IMG/VR virus record: IMGVR_UViG_3300027699_000003
Coordinates: 1 to 29,673 of that record
Source: a virus
Reading direction: 5' to 3' (one strand)
DNA length: 29,673 bases
Shown here one piece after another: positions 1-11,500 of this stretch (positions are counted from its first letter, which is position 1; the number at the start of each line of letters is the position of its first letter). Both the position numbers and the translations under genes were made by a program. The notes under the pieces were generated by a model that was not told the origin of the DNA, ran no database searches, and saw nothing but the letters and a program-made list of their open reading frames with translations.

Positions 1-3
1 CTA

Positions 4-1572
4 ATGTCAAAACGAATAGAAGGAATCACAAGAGATAAACAAACCGAAGCACCGGCTAATGGGCCGTTCTTGGCTAAAGTTATCAGTCATGTTGATTCAA
101 AGTTTATGGGGAATCTTACTGTACAGTTATTAAAACAAACTGCTACTGGTAATCAAGATTCAGCATCAGGACAGGTTTTTGCCGCAAAATATTTGTCACC
201 CTTTGGAGGACAAACACCAATTTGGTCAGCATCAAAAAATGACACGTATAGAGATAGTCAACAAAGTTATGGTATGTGGATGGTTCCACCTGATCCAGGA
301 ACACTTGTATTAGTAATATTTGCAGAAGGTAATATTAATGAGTGTTTTTGGATAGGTTGTATTCAAGATGAGTATATGAACTTTGCTACACCAGGAATCG
401 CGGCAACTACGTATACAACTGATGGCACACCAGAAGAGTTAAAAGGTAAAAAACTTCCTGTAGCTGAATATAATAAAGCACTAGAAACCGCACAAGGGCA
501 AGACCCAACACAATTTTTAAAACCGTATCAAAAAGAATTTACAGATAGTTTAGTAACACAAGGATTATTAGAAGATGAAACTAGGGGTATAACAACTTCT
601 AGTGCTAGACGTGAAGTTCCTAGTACAGTATTTGGTATTAGTACTCCAGGACCTTTAGATAAAAGAGTCGGAGCACCAAAAGGTAAAGTTGGAACTACAG
701 ATGCTCAAGCTCTTGTGCATAGAAGTAGACTTGGTGGATCATCATTTGTAATGGATGATGGTAATGATAAACTTTTAAGAAAAAATCCTGCAACTATGGC
801 TCCACCAGAATATGCAAATGTTATGCTTAATGAAACTAATGGTAATAGAACATTGCCACATAATGAATTAGTTAGATTAAGAACTAGAACAGGCCATCAA
901 GTATTATTACATAATACAGAAGATTTAATTTATATTGCTAATGCAAAAGGTAGTGCTTGGGTTGAGTTAACAGCAGACGGAAAAATAGACATTTATGCAA
1001 AAGATAGTATGAGTGTGCATACTGAAAATGACTTTAATTTAACAGCAGATAGAGATATTACAATGGAAGCTGGTGCAAATATATCAATAAAAGCAAGTGG
1101 ATCTTATCTTAGTACTGAAGATCCTAAACTTATTAAGGGTAGAATACAAATAGAATCAGCGGCAAATACTAAAATGTATGTTGGTGGAAATCATTGGGTT
1201 ACTACGCTAGGAAATTATGAAGCTAAAACTAATGGTGAAACTAAAATTACATCGGGTGGACAATCACATATTAAGTCGGGCGGTAATCATATAGAAACTG
1301 CTCCACAAATTCATATGAATGGTCCAGCGGCATCGGCCGCACAGATAGTTACACCTCTCAGTAAGCACATTTTACCAGGTACGCCAACAGGTAGTTTATT
1401 AGGTACTATAGGACAAAGAGCACCTATGCATGAACCGTGGTCGCATCATGAGAATTTAGATCCAACAAAATTTAAAATCGCGTTAACAGATAGAGACAAT
1501 ATACTAACAGTAATTACACCTGAGGTTGTTCCTCCAACGCCTGACCCATTTAAGAAGGAAGGGATAAAATAG
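4..1572 (+). CDS. gp5: Baseplate central spike/hub protein, gp5-like, without lysozyme domain
   Basis: This is likely the central spike at the baseplate centre that pierces the outer membrane during tail contraction. Residues about 20-131 read as the N-terminal OB-fold domain (conserved PPDPGTLVLVIF and FWIGCIQDEYMN). Residues about 131-228 form a linker. From about 229 onward, the stretch RTRTGHQVLLHNTEDLIYI followed by short alternating segments such as SVHTENDFNLTADRDITMEA matches the C-terminal beta-helix of gp5 and VgrG-type spikes. The last 80 residues are Pro-rich and may bind other hub parts. T4 gp5 (575 residues) carries a lysozyme domain between the OB fold and the helix. Here I see no E/D/T lysozyme core in that position, so the protein is probably structural only. 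The ATG overlaps a TAA at 2-4, which suggests that an upstream gene ends there. Family assignment is firm; the missing enzyme domain is read by eye. Confidence 0.88.
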   Translation: MSKRIEGITRDKQTEAPANGPFLAKVISHVDSKFMGNLTVQLLKQTATGNQDSASGQVFAAKYLSPFGGQTPIWSASKNDTYRDSQQSYGMWMVPPDPGTLVLVIFAEGNINECFWIGCIQDEYMNFATPGIAATTYTTDGTPEELKGKKLPVAEYNKALETAQGQDPTQFLKPYQKEFTDSLVTQGLLEDETRGITTSSARREVPSTVFGISTPGPLDKRVGAPKGKVGTTDAQALVHRSRLGGSSFVMDDGNDKLLRKNPATMAPPEYANVMLNETNGNRTLPHNELVRLRTRTGHQVLLHNTEDLIYIANAKGSAWVELTADGKIDIYAKDSMSVHTENDFNLTADRDITMEAGANISIKASGSYLSTEDPKLIKGRIQIESAANTKMYVGGNHWVTTLGNYEAKTNGETKITSGGQSHIKSGGNHIETAPQIHMNGPAASAAQIVTPLSKHILPGTPTGSLLGTIGQRAPMHEPWSHHENLDPTKFKIALTDRDNILTVITPEVVPPTPDPFKKEGIK

Positions 1573-1588
1573 AGGTTAAATATACATT

Positions 1589-2032
1589 ATGAGCGTTTCA
1601 AATAGAGAATTATACAAACAAATAGTAGTAGAGACTGGTAAGAAAGCACCTTCTCCTGTTAAGAGTAGAGCGTATCGAGGGTTGAGTACTGTTGACCCTG
1701 CTAACAATAGTCATATACTATATGATATTCAATTAATTAAACAAGATATTATAAATCATTTCCATATACGCCAAGGAGAGAAGTTAGAAAATCCAGAGTT
1801 TGGAACTATTATTTGGGACGCCATATATGAGCCTTTAACAGAGGGATTAAAAGAAACAATTGCAACTAATGTTACAGATATTGTTAATTCAGATCCACGG
1901 GTAGTAGCAGAGAGTATTCTTATTGATTCATATGAAAGTGGAATTATAATTGATTGTACATTAACGTATCTACCGTACAATATTTCGGAGCAAATGAGAT
2001 TAAAATTTGATGAGGGTGCGATACCATCTTAG
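1589..2032 (+). CDS. gp25: Baseplate wedge protein, gp25-like
   Basis: The protein belongs to the gp25/GPW family, which sits at the inner baseplate and starts sheath polymerisation. It has 147 residues; T4 gp25 has 132. The core signature is visible: RQGE at 61-64, NPEFGTIIWD at 68-77, EPL at 81-83 and DPRV at 102-105, followed by the alternating strands of the family's C-terminal half. The first 40 residues (Lys/Arg/Ser-rich) are longer than in T4. It starts 16 bases after the gp5 stop, with AGAGG at 1571-1575 as the probable ribosome binding site, and lies between gp5 and gp6, which supports the call. No enzymatic activity is expected: the old lysozyme-like name of this family reflects sequence grouping, not proven activity. 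Confidence 0.92.
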   Translation: MSVSNRELYKQIVVETGKKAPSPVKSRAYRGLSTVDPANNSHILYDIQLIKQDIINHFHIRQGEKLENPEFGTIIWDAIYEPLTEGLKETIATNVTDIVNSDPRVVAESILIDSYESGIIIDCTLTYLPYNISEQMRLKFDEGAIPS

Positions 2033-2064
2033 GTGGATAATTAAGTATGCATTTAATGAAATCA

Positions 2065-2072
2065 AATAAATA
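2065..2072 (+). promoter_or_regulatory. Possible T4-type late promoter before gp6
   Basis: AATAAATA lies here in the 59-base gap between gp25 and gp6. It resembles the T4 late promoter core TATAAATA. Nineteen bases from 2066 (ATAAATATAATTAATAGGG) recur almost unchanged at 24831-24849, in another gap before a gene. The ribosome binding site AGGGA at 2081-2085 follows, 6 bases before the ATG at 2092. The role is inferred from the box, its repetition and the gap. Confidence 0.5.
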
Positions 2073-2091
2073 TAATTAATAGGGAAAGATA

Positions 2092-5000
2092 ATGTCAGTA
2101 ACCAATAGACAAAATAGATTACTTCTTTCAGAGGATTGGAAACGAGTATATCAAAGTTTTAGAAACGCAGATTTCAAGTCTTATGACTTCGATAGTTTAC
2201 GCCGTACGATGATTGCGTATATAAGGGAAAATTATCCTGAAGATTTTAATGATTATATTGACTCTAGTGAATATCTAGCTTTAGTCGATCTTATTGCATT
2301 TTTAGGACAAAATATTGCTTACCGTATTGATCTTAATTCTAGGGAAAATTTTCTTGAATTAGCTGAACGCAGAGATTCAGTATTACGTTTAGCACGACTA
2401 TTATCATATAATCCAAAGCGTAATCAAACAGCTAATGGACTAATAAAATTTGATGCTGTTTCTACATCAGAAGAAGTAGTAGACTCTAATGGTACTAATT
2501 TAGCTAATCAAACAATTGTATGGAATGACCCGGCTAATCCAGACTGGAAAGAACAGTTTGAAAAAGTTCTTAATGCGGCATTGCCAATTAATTCTATTGT
2601 TGGAAAACCAGTTAAAAAAGATATTGTAGAAGGTATAATAACACATCAATATAGATATAAATCAAGTAATACTGATGTTCCTGTTTATAGTTTTGCTAAA
2701 AACATAGATGGAAGAAATATACAGTTTCAAATAGTTTCAACAGATGTTACTGATGGAGTTATATCTGAAGAAGCACCGTTACCAGGTAACAGTTTAGCAT
2801 TTTTATATAGAGATGATGGACGAGGGCCTGGAAGTAGTAATACAGGTTATTTTTGTCATTTCCGTCAAGGAACAATCGACCAAGGCGGCTTTACAGTTGA
2901 TGCACCAAGTACTAATCAATCAATTGCTGTTGACGCCACTAATGTTAATAACACAGATGTTTGGCTTTATAAATTAAATTCAATTGGAGCAGAATCAGAA
3001 TTGTGGACTAAAGTTGATGCAGTTGAAGGTAATAATATTGTTTATAATAGTGTACGTAAAAAGATTAGAAATGTTTATGGTGTACTTACTAAAGCACAAG
3101 ATAAAATTAATTTAATTTTTTCAGATGGTACGTTTGGAAATTTACCTAAAGGTGATTTTAGAGTTTATTATAGAACAAGTATTAATCAAGCGTACAATAT
3201 TGTTCCTGAAGATATGACAGCTATTGGAGTATCAATACCTTATACTTCTGCTGTTGGAAATCAAGAAACACTTAACTTAACACTAGCATTAAAATATACT
3301 GTAGACAATAGTAGCACTTCAGAAACTAATGTAAGTATTCGTGAAAATGCACCAGCTACGTACTATACGCAAAATAGAATGGTTACTGGAGAAGATTATC
3401 AAGTTTCACCATTAGGTATTAGTCAAGAAATTATTAAAGTTAAAAGTGTTAATAGAGCGTCTAGCGGTATTTCACGTTACTTTGATTTACTAGATAGTAC
3501 AGGAAAATATTCAAGCACAAATTTATTTGGTAATGATGGTGTATTATATAAAGAAACATTAACCAAATATAAAAATTTTACGTTTGTAACAAAAATTGAT
3601 ATTGAAGGAACAATAGTAAACACTATTGAGCCTATATTAGCCGAAAAACAATTATTAAATTATTACCTAACACATTTTCCTAAAACAATCGTTTCAGATT
3701 TAGGAGCTCTTTGGGTTCAAACAACAACAGGTACTAATTTAACAACTGGACATTTTGAAGATTCAGATGGAACAAAATATCAAGTAGGTACTTATACAGG
3801 TAGTGCTTTAAGATTTATTGAACCAGGTACATTAATAAAATTTACAGCACCGGCTGGATATCATTTTATGAAAGATGGTACACTAATGACTGGTGCCGCT
3901 GATCATGTTGATGCACTTGAGTATAAGTGGGTAAAAGTTATTAGTGTTGTTGGCGACGGAACTGCCGATAATGCTGATGGATCAGGACCGATTATACTTA
4001 ATGATGTAATTCCTGCAACGGCTGTATTAAATGAAGTTGTACCAAAGTTTTCTAAGTCAATAGAGTCAGCTGTACAAACACAAATTATTGATCAAATTTA
4101 CGCAACTAAAACATTTGGTTTACGTTACGACATTAATTTAAGACAATGGCGTGTAATTTCTGAAAACAATTTAAGCATTCTAGGAGATTTTAGTACAGGT
4201 AAAACAGGAGATACTACTAATCAACAATTAGATGCAAGTTGGTTATTACTATTTGAAACTGACGGTGAAAAGTATACAATTACATATCGTTCTTTAAGGT
4301 ATATTTTTGAAAGTGCCGCAGAGATTAGATTCTATTTTGATAGTAGCGATAAAGTATTCGACAATAAAACAGGACAAATTATTAAAGATAAAATTTCAGT
4401 CTTATCTATTAACTTAAAGCCTGATTTACTTACGCCATTTAATGGTAACCATGATTGGGAAATTAGTGATGCATACCGTGATGCTGATGGATATGTTGAT
4501 AGTAAAAAAATTGAAATTAGTTTTTATGATGATGATGAAGACGGAGTAGTAGACGATCCAGAAACATTTATTAAAGTAGTTAATGAAACAACTAATCCAT
4601 TAACGAAATACATTTTTCAAAAGAAATATATTACTACTGATGGAACAGAAGATTATAGTTTTGTAAGTACTGAAGAAGAAAGTATTTTAACAAAACAAAA
4701 TGAAAGTTCAATAGGAGCATTAAGTCAGTATACTGCTGGACAAGTATTCTATCTAGCTACAGAAGACGTATTTAAAAAGTATACAGATGGAGCACTAGCA
4801 TTAACAACTGACTATAAATCATATGTCGGAAGAAGCGGACTTAAATTTCAATATATTCATGCGGCAGATGATGATAACAGAATTGATCCTAGTAGCAGTA
4901 ATATTATTGATACGTACCTATTAACAAAACAGTATGATAATTCGTTTAGAGAATATTTAGATGGTACACTAACTTCAAAACCGTTGCCGCCAAGTAGTGA

Positions 5001-5553
5001 TAACTTGTATAATAATTATGGTTCAGAAATTAACAAAATTAAGTCAATTAGTGACGAAGTCATTTACCATCCTGTAAAATATAAAGTTTTATTTGGAGCA
5101 ACTGCTGACCTTGATTTACAAGCTACTTTTAAAATAGTTAAGAATCCTGATCAAGTTGTTAATACTAATGCACTTAAGGCATCTGTTATTTCATCAATTA
5201 ATCAATTTTTTGCTTTAGATAATTGGGATTTTGGAGATACATTTTACTTCTCAGAGTTGAGTACTTATATTATGGCTACCGTTGCACCAGATTTAGTAAC
5301 AATTGTAATTGTTCCTAATCAAGAGTTGCAAGGGTTTGGTAGTTTATTTGAAGTTAAGTCTGAATCAGATGAAATTTTTATTAGTGGTGCAACAGTTGAC
5401 AATATTGAAGTTATAGATTCTGTTACAGCAAGTAGACTTAAAGCATCTGGTAAAGTTTTAACAGTTGCATCTAGCACAAATGCAGGTCTGCAAAGTGCTG
5501 GGACATATACATCGGGTACTATTACATCAAGCTCTGGGGGGACTAAAATCTAA
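2092..5553 (+). CDS. gp6: Baseplate wedge protein, gp6-like, enlarged
   Basis: This is likely the wedge protein that forms the ring joining the six baseplate wedges. The N-terminal 120 residues carry the family signature: YDFDSLRRTMIAYIRENYPE, IDSSEYLALVDLIAFLGQN and RENFLELAERRDSVLRLARL. This region is mostly helical and is typical of gp6 proteins of marine T4-like phages. The rest is beta-rich with many Asp/Gly/Thr turns. At 1153 residues it is much longer than T4 gp6 (660); the extra length lies after the conserved N-terminal region, in the middle and C-terminal parts. The C-terminal end is Gly/Ser/Thr-rich (GTYTSGTITSSSGGTK). Its stop overlaps the next start by one base (TAATG at 5551-5555), so translation is probably coupled to the giant protein. 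Identity is supported by both motifs and gene order; the added domains are not identified. Confidence 0.87.
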   Translation: MSVTNRQNRLLLSEDWKRVYQSFRNADFKSYDFDSLRRTMIAYIRENYPEDFNDYIDSSEYLALVDLIAFLGQNIAYRIDLNSRENFLELAERRDSVLRLARLLSYNPKRNQTANGLIKFDAVSTSEEVVDSNGTNLANQTIVWNDPANPDWKEQFEKVLNAALPINSIVGKPVKKDIVEGIITHQYRYKSSNTDVPVYSFAKNIDGRNIQFQIVSTDVTDGVISEEAPLPGNSLAFLYRDDGRGPGSSNTGYFCHFRQGTIDQGGFTVDAPSTNQSIAVDATNVNNTDVWLYKLNSIGAESELWTKVDAVEGNNIVYNSVRKKIRNVYGVLTKAQDKINLIFSDGTFGNLPKGDFRVYYRTSINQAYNIVPEDMTAIGVSIPYTSAVGNQETLNLTLALKYTVDNSSTSETNVSIRENAPATYYTQNRMVTGEDYQVSPLGISQEIIKVKSVNRASSGISRYFDLLDSTGKYSSTNLFGNDGVLYKETLTKYKNFTFVTKIDIEGTIVNTIEPILAEKQLLNYYLTHFPKTIVSDLGALWVQTTTGTNLTTGHFEDSDGTKYQVGTYTGSALRFIEPGTLIKFTAPAGYHFMKDGTLMTGAADHVDALEYKWVKVISVVGDGTADNADGSGPIILNDVIPATAVLNEVVPKFSKSIESAVQTQIIDQIYATKTFGLRYDINLRQWRVISENNLSILGDFSTGKTGDTTNQQLDASWLLLFETDGEKYTITYRSLRYIFESAAEIRFYFDSSDKVFDNKTGQIIKDKISVLSINLKPDLLTPFNGNHDWEISDAYRDADGYVDSKKIEISFYDDDEDGVVDDPETFIKVVNETTNPLTKYIFQKKYITTDGTEDYSFVSTEEESILTKQNESSIGALSQYTAGQVFYLATEDVFKKYTDGALALTTDYKSYVGRSGLKFQYIHAADDDNRIDPSSSNIIDTYLLTKQYDNSFREYLDGTLTSKPLPPSSDNLYNNYGSEINKIKSISDEVIYHPVKYKVLFGATADLDLQATFKIVKNPDQVVNTNALKASVISSINQFFALDNWDFGDTFYFSELSTYIMATVAPDLVTIVIVPNQELQGFGSLFEVKSESDEIFISGATVDNIEVIDSVTASRLKASGKVLTVASSTNAGLQSAGTYTSGTITSSSGGTKI

Positions 5554-8500
5554 TGCCATTTACTGATGACCAGCATGAGTATCCACTTCCAGGGTCAGGT
5601 AAAAAACCCCCAAAAAGAGAAAGTGCTGAATTACTTCCAAGATATTTTAGAACTCAACATAATAAGAAGTTTCTAAATGCAACTTTAGATCAACTAAACC
5701 AACCAGGTGTAGCTGAAAAATTAAGTGGATATTTCGGACGTCGTACGGCTAAAGCATATGAAGCCGGCGATACTTATATTGCTGAAAATAATAGTGATAG
5801 AGAAAATTATCAATTAGAACCAGCCGCAGTAATTAAAGATGATTTAAATAATGTAACTTTTTATAAAGATTATTTAGATTATATTAATCAGACAAGAGCA
5901 TTTGGCGGTACAGTTGATAACCATGATAAATTAAATAGCCAAGAATATTATGCTTGGAATCCTAATATTGATTGGGATAAATTTACTAACTTTAGAGAAT
6001 ATTACTGGTTACCAGGAGGCCCAATTGGTATTGGTATTGTTGGTCAAGCCGATAATATTATAAGCACTTATAAAGTAACTAAAAAAGATAACTTAGATAA
6101 CAATGGTTATGTTTTTACTCCAGACGGATTAACACAAAATCCAACATTAAAATTATATAGAGGGCAAACCTACATCTTTGAAATTGATGCATTAGGAATG
6201 CCACTAACTTTTAGAACTGCACGTTCATTAGATCCTAGTTTATTATATTCTAAAGGATTAGATGATAGTACTCAGACTGTTGATGTAGGAACAATTACTT
6301 GGACTATTGATAATTCAGCACCTGATACATTATATTATGTAAACGGAAATGATATTAATGCAAGTGGATTAATTCAAATTGCAGATGCAATTGAAAATTC
6401 TTCAATTGATGTAGAAAACGAAATCGTTGGTAAAAAGACTTATACAATGACAAATGGTTATTCATTGTCTAATGGTATGAAAGTTTACTTCCAAGGGAAT
6501 GTAACACCAACAAAGTATGCTACAGGTGAATGGTATGTTGAAGGTGTAGGAAATGAAATTAAATTAGTTCACGAAAAAGATTTAGAAATTCCTGCTACGT
6601 ATTCAACAAATAAACCTGTACCATTTGATACTGAAGGATTTGATAGACTGCCTTATAGTAATGCTAATAGTTTTGCAGGCGTTAAAGATTATCTTGTAAT
6701 TAATAGAGCATCTAGAAGTAGAAGTCCATGGACAAGGTATAACAGATGGTTTCATAGAGATGTTATTGAAACAGTTGCAACTATTAACGGCACACCAACA
6801 GAAATAGATCAAGATTATAGAGCAAAACGTCCTATTATAGAATTTGAAGCAGGATTAAAGTTATATAATTTTGGTACTAGTGCTAAAGATGATATTGATT
6901 TACTTGATACATTTACTAAAGATGTTTTTTCAGATATAGAAGGAGCAACAGGATATAATATTGATGGTTTAGATATTGTTGATAATATGAGAATATTATT
7001 TACTGCTGATCCAGATAGTAGAGTAAAAGGAAAAATTTTTAAAGTAAAGTTTATTACACATAACCTTGTAAGACAAATTAGTCTTATTGAAGAAACAGAT
7101 ACAAATCCAATCGAAAATGAAACAGTATTAGTTAGAAATGGTGAAACTTATAAAGGTAAAATGTGGTTTTATAATGGCACCGATTGGAAAGCAGGTCAAG
7201 ATAAAACCATTATAAATCAGACACCGTTATTTGAATTATATGATAGTGTAGGATATAGTTTTGCAAATAACACTTATTATGCGGCATCAACATTTAAAGG
7301 AAATAAAGTTTTTAGTTATAAAGTTGGTGCAGGAACTGTCAATGATGCAGAGTTAGGATTTTCTTTAAGTTATAGAGCACTAGAAAACACTGGTGATATT
7401 TTATTTGATTTTAATTTGTTAAGTGACAATTTTGCATACCAAAAAGACAATGCAGTTTTAACAAAAAATACAGATATAGGATTGTTACGAGTTTATACTG
7501 CTATTAATACATTTACATATACTTCAGGATGGATTAAAGCGAAAGCTAATAGTCGTCAACACGTTATAAGACAGTATGTTGTAACTACAAAATTTAATGA
7601 TTTTGCTATTGATGTTTATGACCGTAGTGGTGACCTAAATGATCTATGGGACAGAGTTTATGTTAATAATGTAAGACAATATAACGGAGTAGATTATGTA
7701 CTTAATAGAATTAATGGTACAGCCTTTGTTACTTTTGTAAAAAAATTAAAAGAAGATGATGTATTATTAATTAAAACTAATAGTGCTACAAAGAAAAACG
7801 TTAATGGCTATTATGAAATGCCATTAAATTTAGAAAGAAATCCATTAAACAACAATGTTCTTACTTTTACTTTGGGTGAAGTAACAGATCACGTACAAAG
7901 TATGACTGAATATCGTGATGATACTACTGGGACATTTCCTGGTAATACTAATTTAAGAGATTTAGGAGATCTTGCTCCATATGGTAGACGATTTGTTCAA
8001 CATAGTGGGCCAATAAATCTTGCATTGTTCAGTATAACAGATCAAGAATCAAATATTATTCATGCAATTAGACACGCTAGTAAAGAATACGGAAAGTTTA
8101 GACGTTTATTTCTTCAGGAAGCAAACCAATTAGGATTTGATGGAGAAACAAAAGAACACTTTGACCGTGTAATGAAGAAAGTTGTTAGAAGTAAAACAAA
8201 TGATATGCCATATTACTTTAGTGATATGATTGGTATAGGAACGTCTACTAAAACAACGCATACAGTTGAAGATATAGATACAGTATTTTATGCCCTAGCA
8301 CAAGATTTTGGTTTATCAGACTTATCATCAAGAGCAGTTTATGTTTATAAAAACGGAGTTCAACTTGTTCATGGTGTAGATTATTATTTTCCTGAAGAAG
8401 ATCAACCAGGGTTTGTTGCTATTACTGGAACTAAAGTTATAGGCGATGTACTTGATGTTTATGAATATGAAACAAGTGATGGAAGTTATATTCCACCAAC

Positions 8501-11500
8501 ACCGAGTAAGTTAGGATTATATCCTGCATATAAACCATATAAATTTCTTGATGATACGTATCAAGTACCTACAGAAGTTATTCAAGGACATGATGGTAAT
8601 ATTTTTGTTTGCTATGGCGATTTTAGAGATGACTTATTATTAGAATTAGAAAAAAGAATTTATAATAATATAAAATGTGCATATGATAAAACAATTATTG
8701 ACATTCATGAGTTCGTTGGTGGTGAATCAAGAGATACAGGATTTACTAAATGGCAACGAGACAGAGCATTAATTACTGATTTTACAGCATGGTTATCTAA
8801 TGTTGGTGATTTAGATTATAGTGATTATGGTTTTTATCAAAGAACAAATAGTTTTACATTTAACTATGGTAGTATGACATCTCCAAAAGGTGCTAAATTA
8901 CCTGGTTACTGGCGAGGCATTTATAAAGAAGCATACGATACTGATCGCCCACATACACATCCTTGGGAAACATTAGGATATACACTTGAGCCGACATGGT
9001 GGAAAACTGTATACGGTCCAGCGCCTTATACAAGTGAAAATAAAATTTTATGGCAAGACATTGAAGATGGAGTAATTAGAGAACCTGGTAAATCATTAAC
9101 ATATCTTCCTGCTTATGCTAGAAAAGATATTACAAAACATATTCCAGTTGATGATGTTGGAAAATTATTAAGTCCACTAGATAGTAACTATGCTAAAAAT
9201 TATGTTCTTGCATTAACAGAAGGTCCTTTTGAGTTTGGAGATGAAGCTCCAACAGAAACTGCTTGGCGTAGAAGTAGTGAGTATCCGTTTGCATTTATTG
9301 TAAGTTGGATTCTTAATCAACCAAGTAAAATTGTAGGACTAGGGTTTGATAGATCACGAATTATTAGAAACCCAGCTAAAGAAATTGTATATAGTGAGAC
9401 TAGTAAAAGACTTAGATTAAAAGATTTAGTTTTTCCGAATACACATATGGATACAGTTAGGGTTAGTACATCCGGACTTGTTAATTACATTTTTGATTAT
9501 ATTGGTTCACGAACATTAGTATCTTATGATGCTTATAAGAAAAATTTAACAACATTAACTAATCAACTAGGATTTAAAGTTGCAGGGTTTACAAATAAAG
9601 CTAAATTTAAATTATTGTTAGATAGTAGAACTCCATATAATGAAGGGAATGTTTTTGTTCCTGATGAAAACTATAAAGTATTTTTAAATTCAAGTTCTGT
9701 TGTTGATTTAGTAAGTTATAGTGGAGTTATTATTGAAAAACAACCTGCAGGATTTATTGTAAAAGGATATGATAAAGCTAATCCTTACTTTAAGTATTTT
9801 GCGGTACGTGAAAGAGCAAATGATCCAGTTGAAAGAGTTGGTGGAGTTACTGATAGTTTTGTTATATGGAAATCAAACCAAACGTATGTTGAAGGACAAA
9901 CTGTAGAATTTACTAACGAATATTATAGAGTTAAAGAAGGGCATATTAGTACTGGTGATTTTAATTCTAGCTTTTTTGCAAAATTAGTTGAATTACCAAT
10001 ATCAGGCGGAGTGTCAGCATATTTTAGACGCGAGTTTGATACTGAACCACCGTTTATTAATAGTACATTAGAATTATCATATGGACATTTATTTAGAACT
10101 GTTCAGGAAGTGGTTGATTTCTTATTAGGTTATGGAGCATGGCTAGAGTGGAAAGGCTTTGATTTTAATTGGTTTAATAAAGATATTAATTCAGTTGAAA
10201 ACTGGACTTTAAGTGCTAAAGAATTTTTATTCTGGACTACACAAAACTGGAATGCAGATAGTGTTATAACATTAAGTCCTGCCGCTAACAAATTTAAGTT
10301 TAGAAAAGACTTTTATGTATCAGATAATATCTTTGATAGTTTTTATGATTATACACTCTTGAAAGCAGATGGTAAAAAATTATTACCTGAATTTGTTAAT
10401 GTTTATAGAAGTGTTAATAATGAATTCCAAATAACAACTAAAAATAGTGCTGACGGAGTATATGCAGTTAAATTACCGCTAATACAAAAGGAGCACGTTG
10501 TTCTATTAGATAATCATACAGTTTTTAATGATATTGTTTATGATTTAGAACCAGGATATAGACAAGAAAGAATTAAAGTTTTAGGTTACAGAACAGATGA
10601 CTGGACTGGTAATTTAAATATTCCTGGATTTATATATGATAATGCTATCTGTACTGATTGGATACAATATCAAGATTATGCTATTGGTGATACTGTACGT
10701 TACAAAGAATTTTATTATGTTGCTAAAATAAAAATACCTGGGACTGAAAGTTTCGAAGCTGAAAACTGGGTACGCTTAGACGAAAAACCAACGTCCGAAC
10801 TAATTCCTAATTTAGATTATAAAGCAAAACAATTTAAAGATTTTTATGATTTAGATACTGATAACTTTGATACAGAACAACAAAGGATGTCACAGCATCT
10901 TATTGGATATCAAAAAAGAAATTACCTTTCAAACATTATCAATGATGATGTTAGTCAGTATAAATTTTATCAAGGATTTATTCAAGATAAAGGTACACAA
11001 AATAGTTTAACAAAATTATTCGATGCTTTAAGTAATGCAGATAAAGATAGTATTGAGTTTTATGAAGAATGGGGTATTAAATTAGGCCAATATGGATCAG
11101 CAGAAGCGTTTGACGAAATTGAATTTAAATTAGATGAAGCAAAATTTAAGTTAAGTCCGCAACCATTAGAGTTAGTTGATACTATTTTAGGAACAGAAAC
11201 CGATTTAATTTATAGACAAAGACCATTTGAAGTTTATCTTAAACCTAATAATTATGATCATAAGCCGTTTCCAACGAAATATAAAGCAACGGATTATATA
11301 CCAACAGCAGGCTTTGTTAATGAAAGTGATGTTAAGTTAACAGTTGCTACCTATGATGATATTTTAACTCAAGATATTAAAACTTTAAATGTTGGTGATT
11401 ACGTATGGGCCGGGACACGAGGAACAACTTGGGATGTTGTCAAATATATTAGTACAACTGATAGAGTTACAGCTATAACTTCAGACACTGATGCTGGTAC

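Noticed and set aside
1576-1582. TTAAATA before gp25 as a late promoter
   Set aside because: It lies only 7 bases before the start codon, so a transcript from it would have almost no leader. The gene is more likely cotranscribed with gp5.
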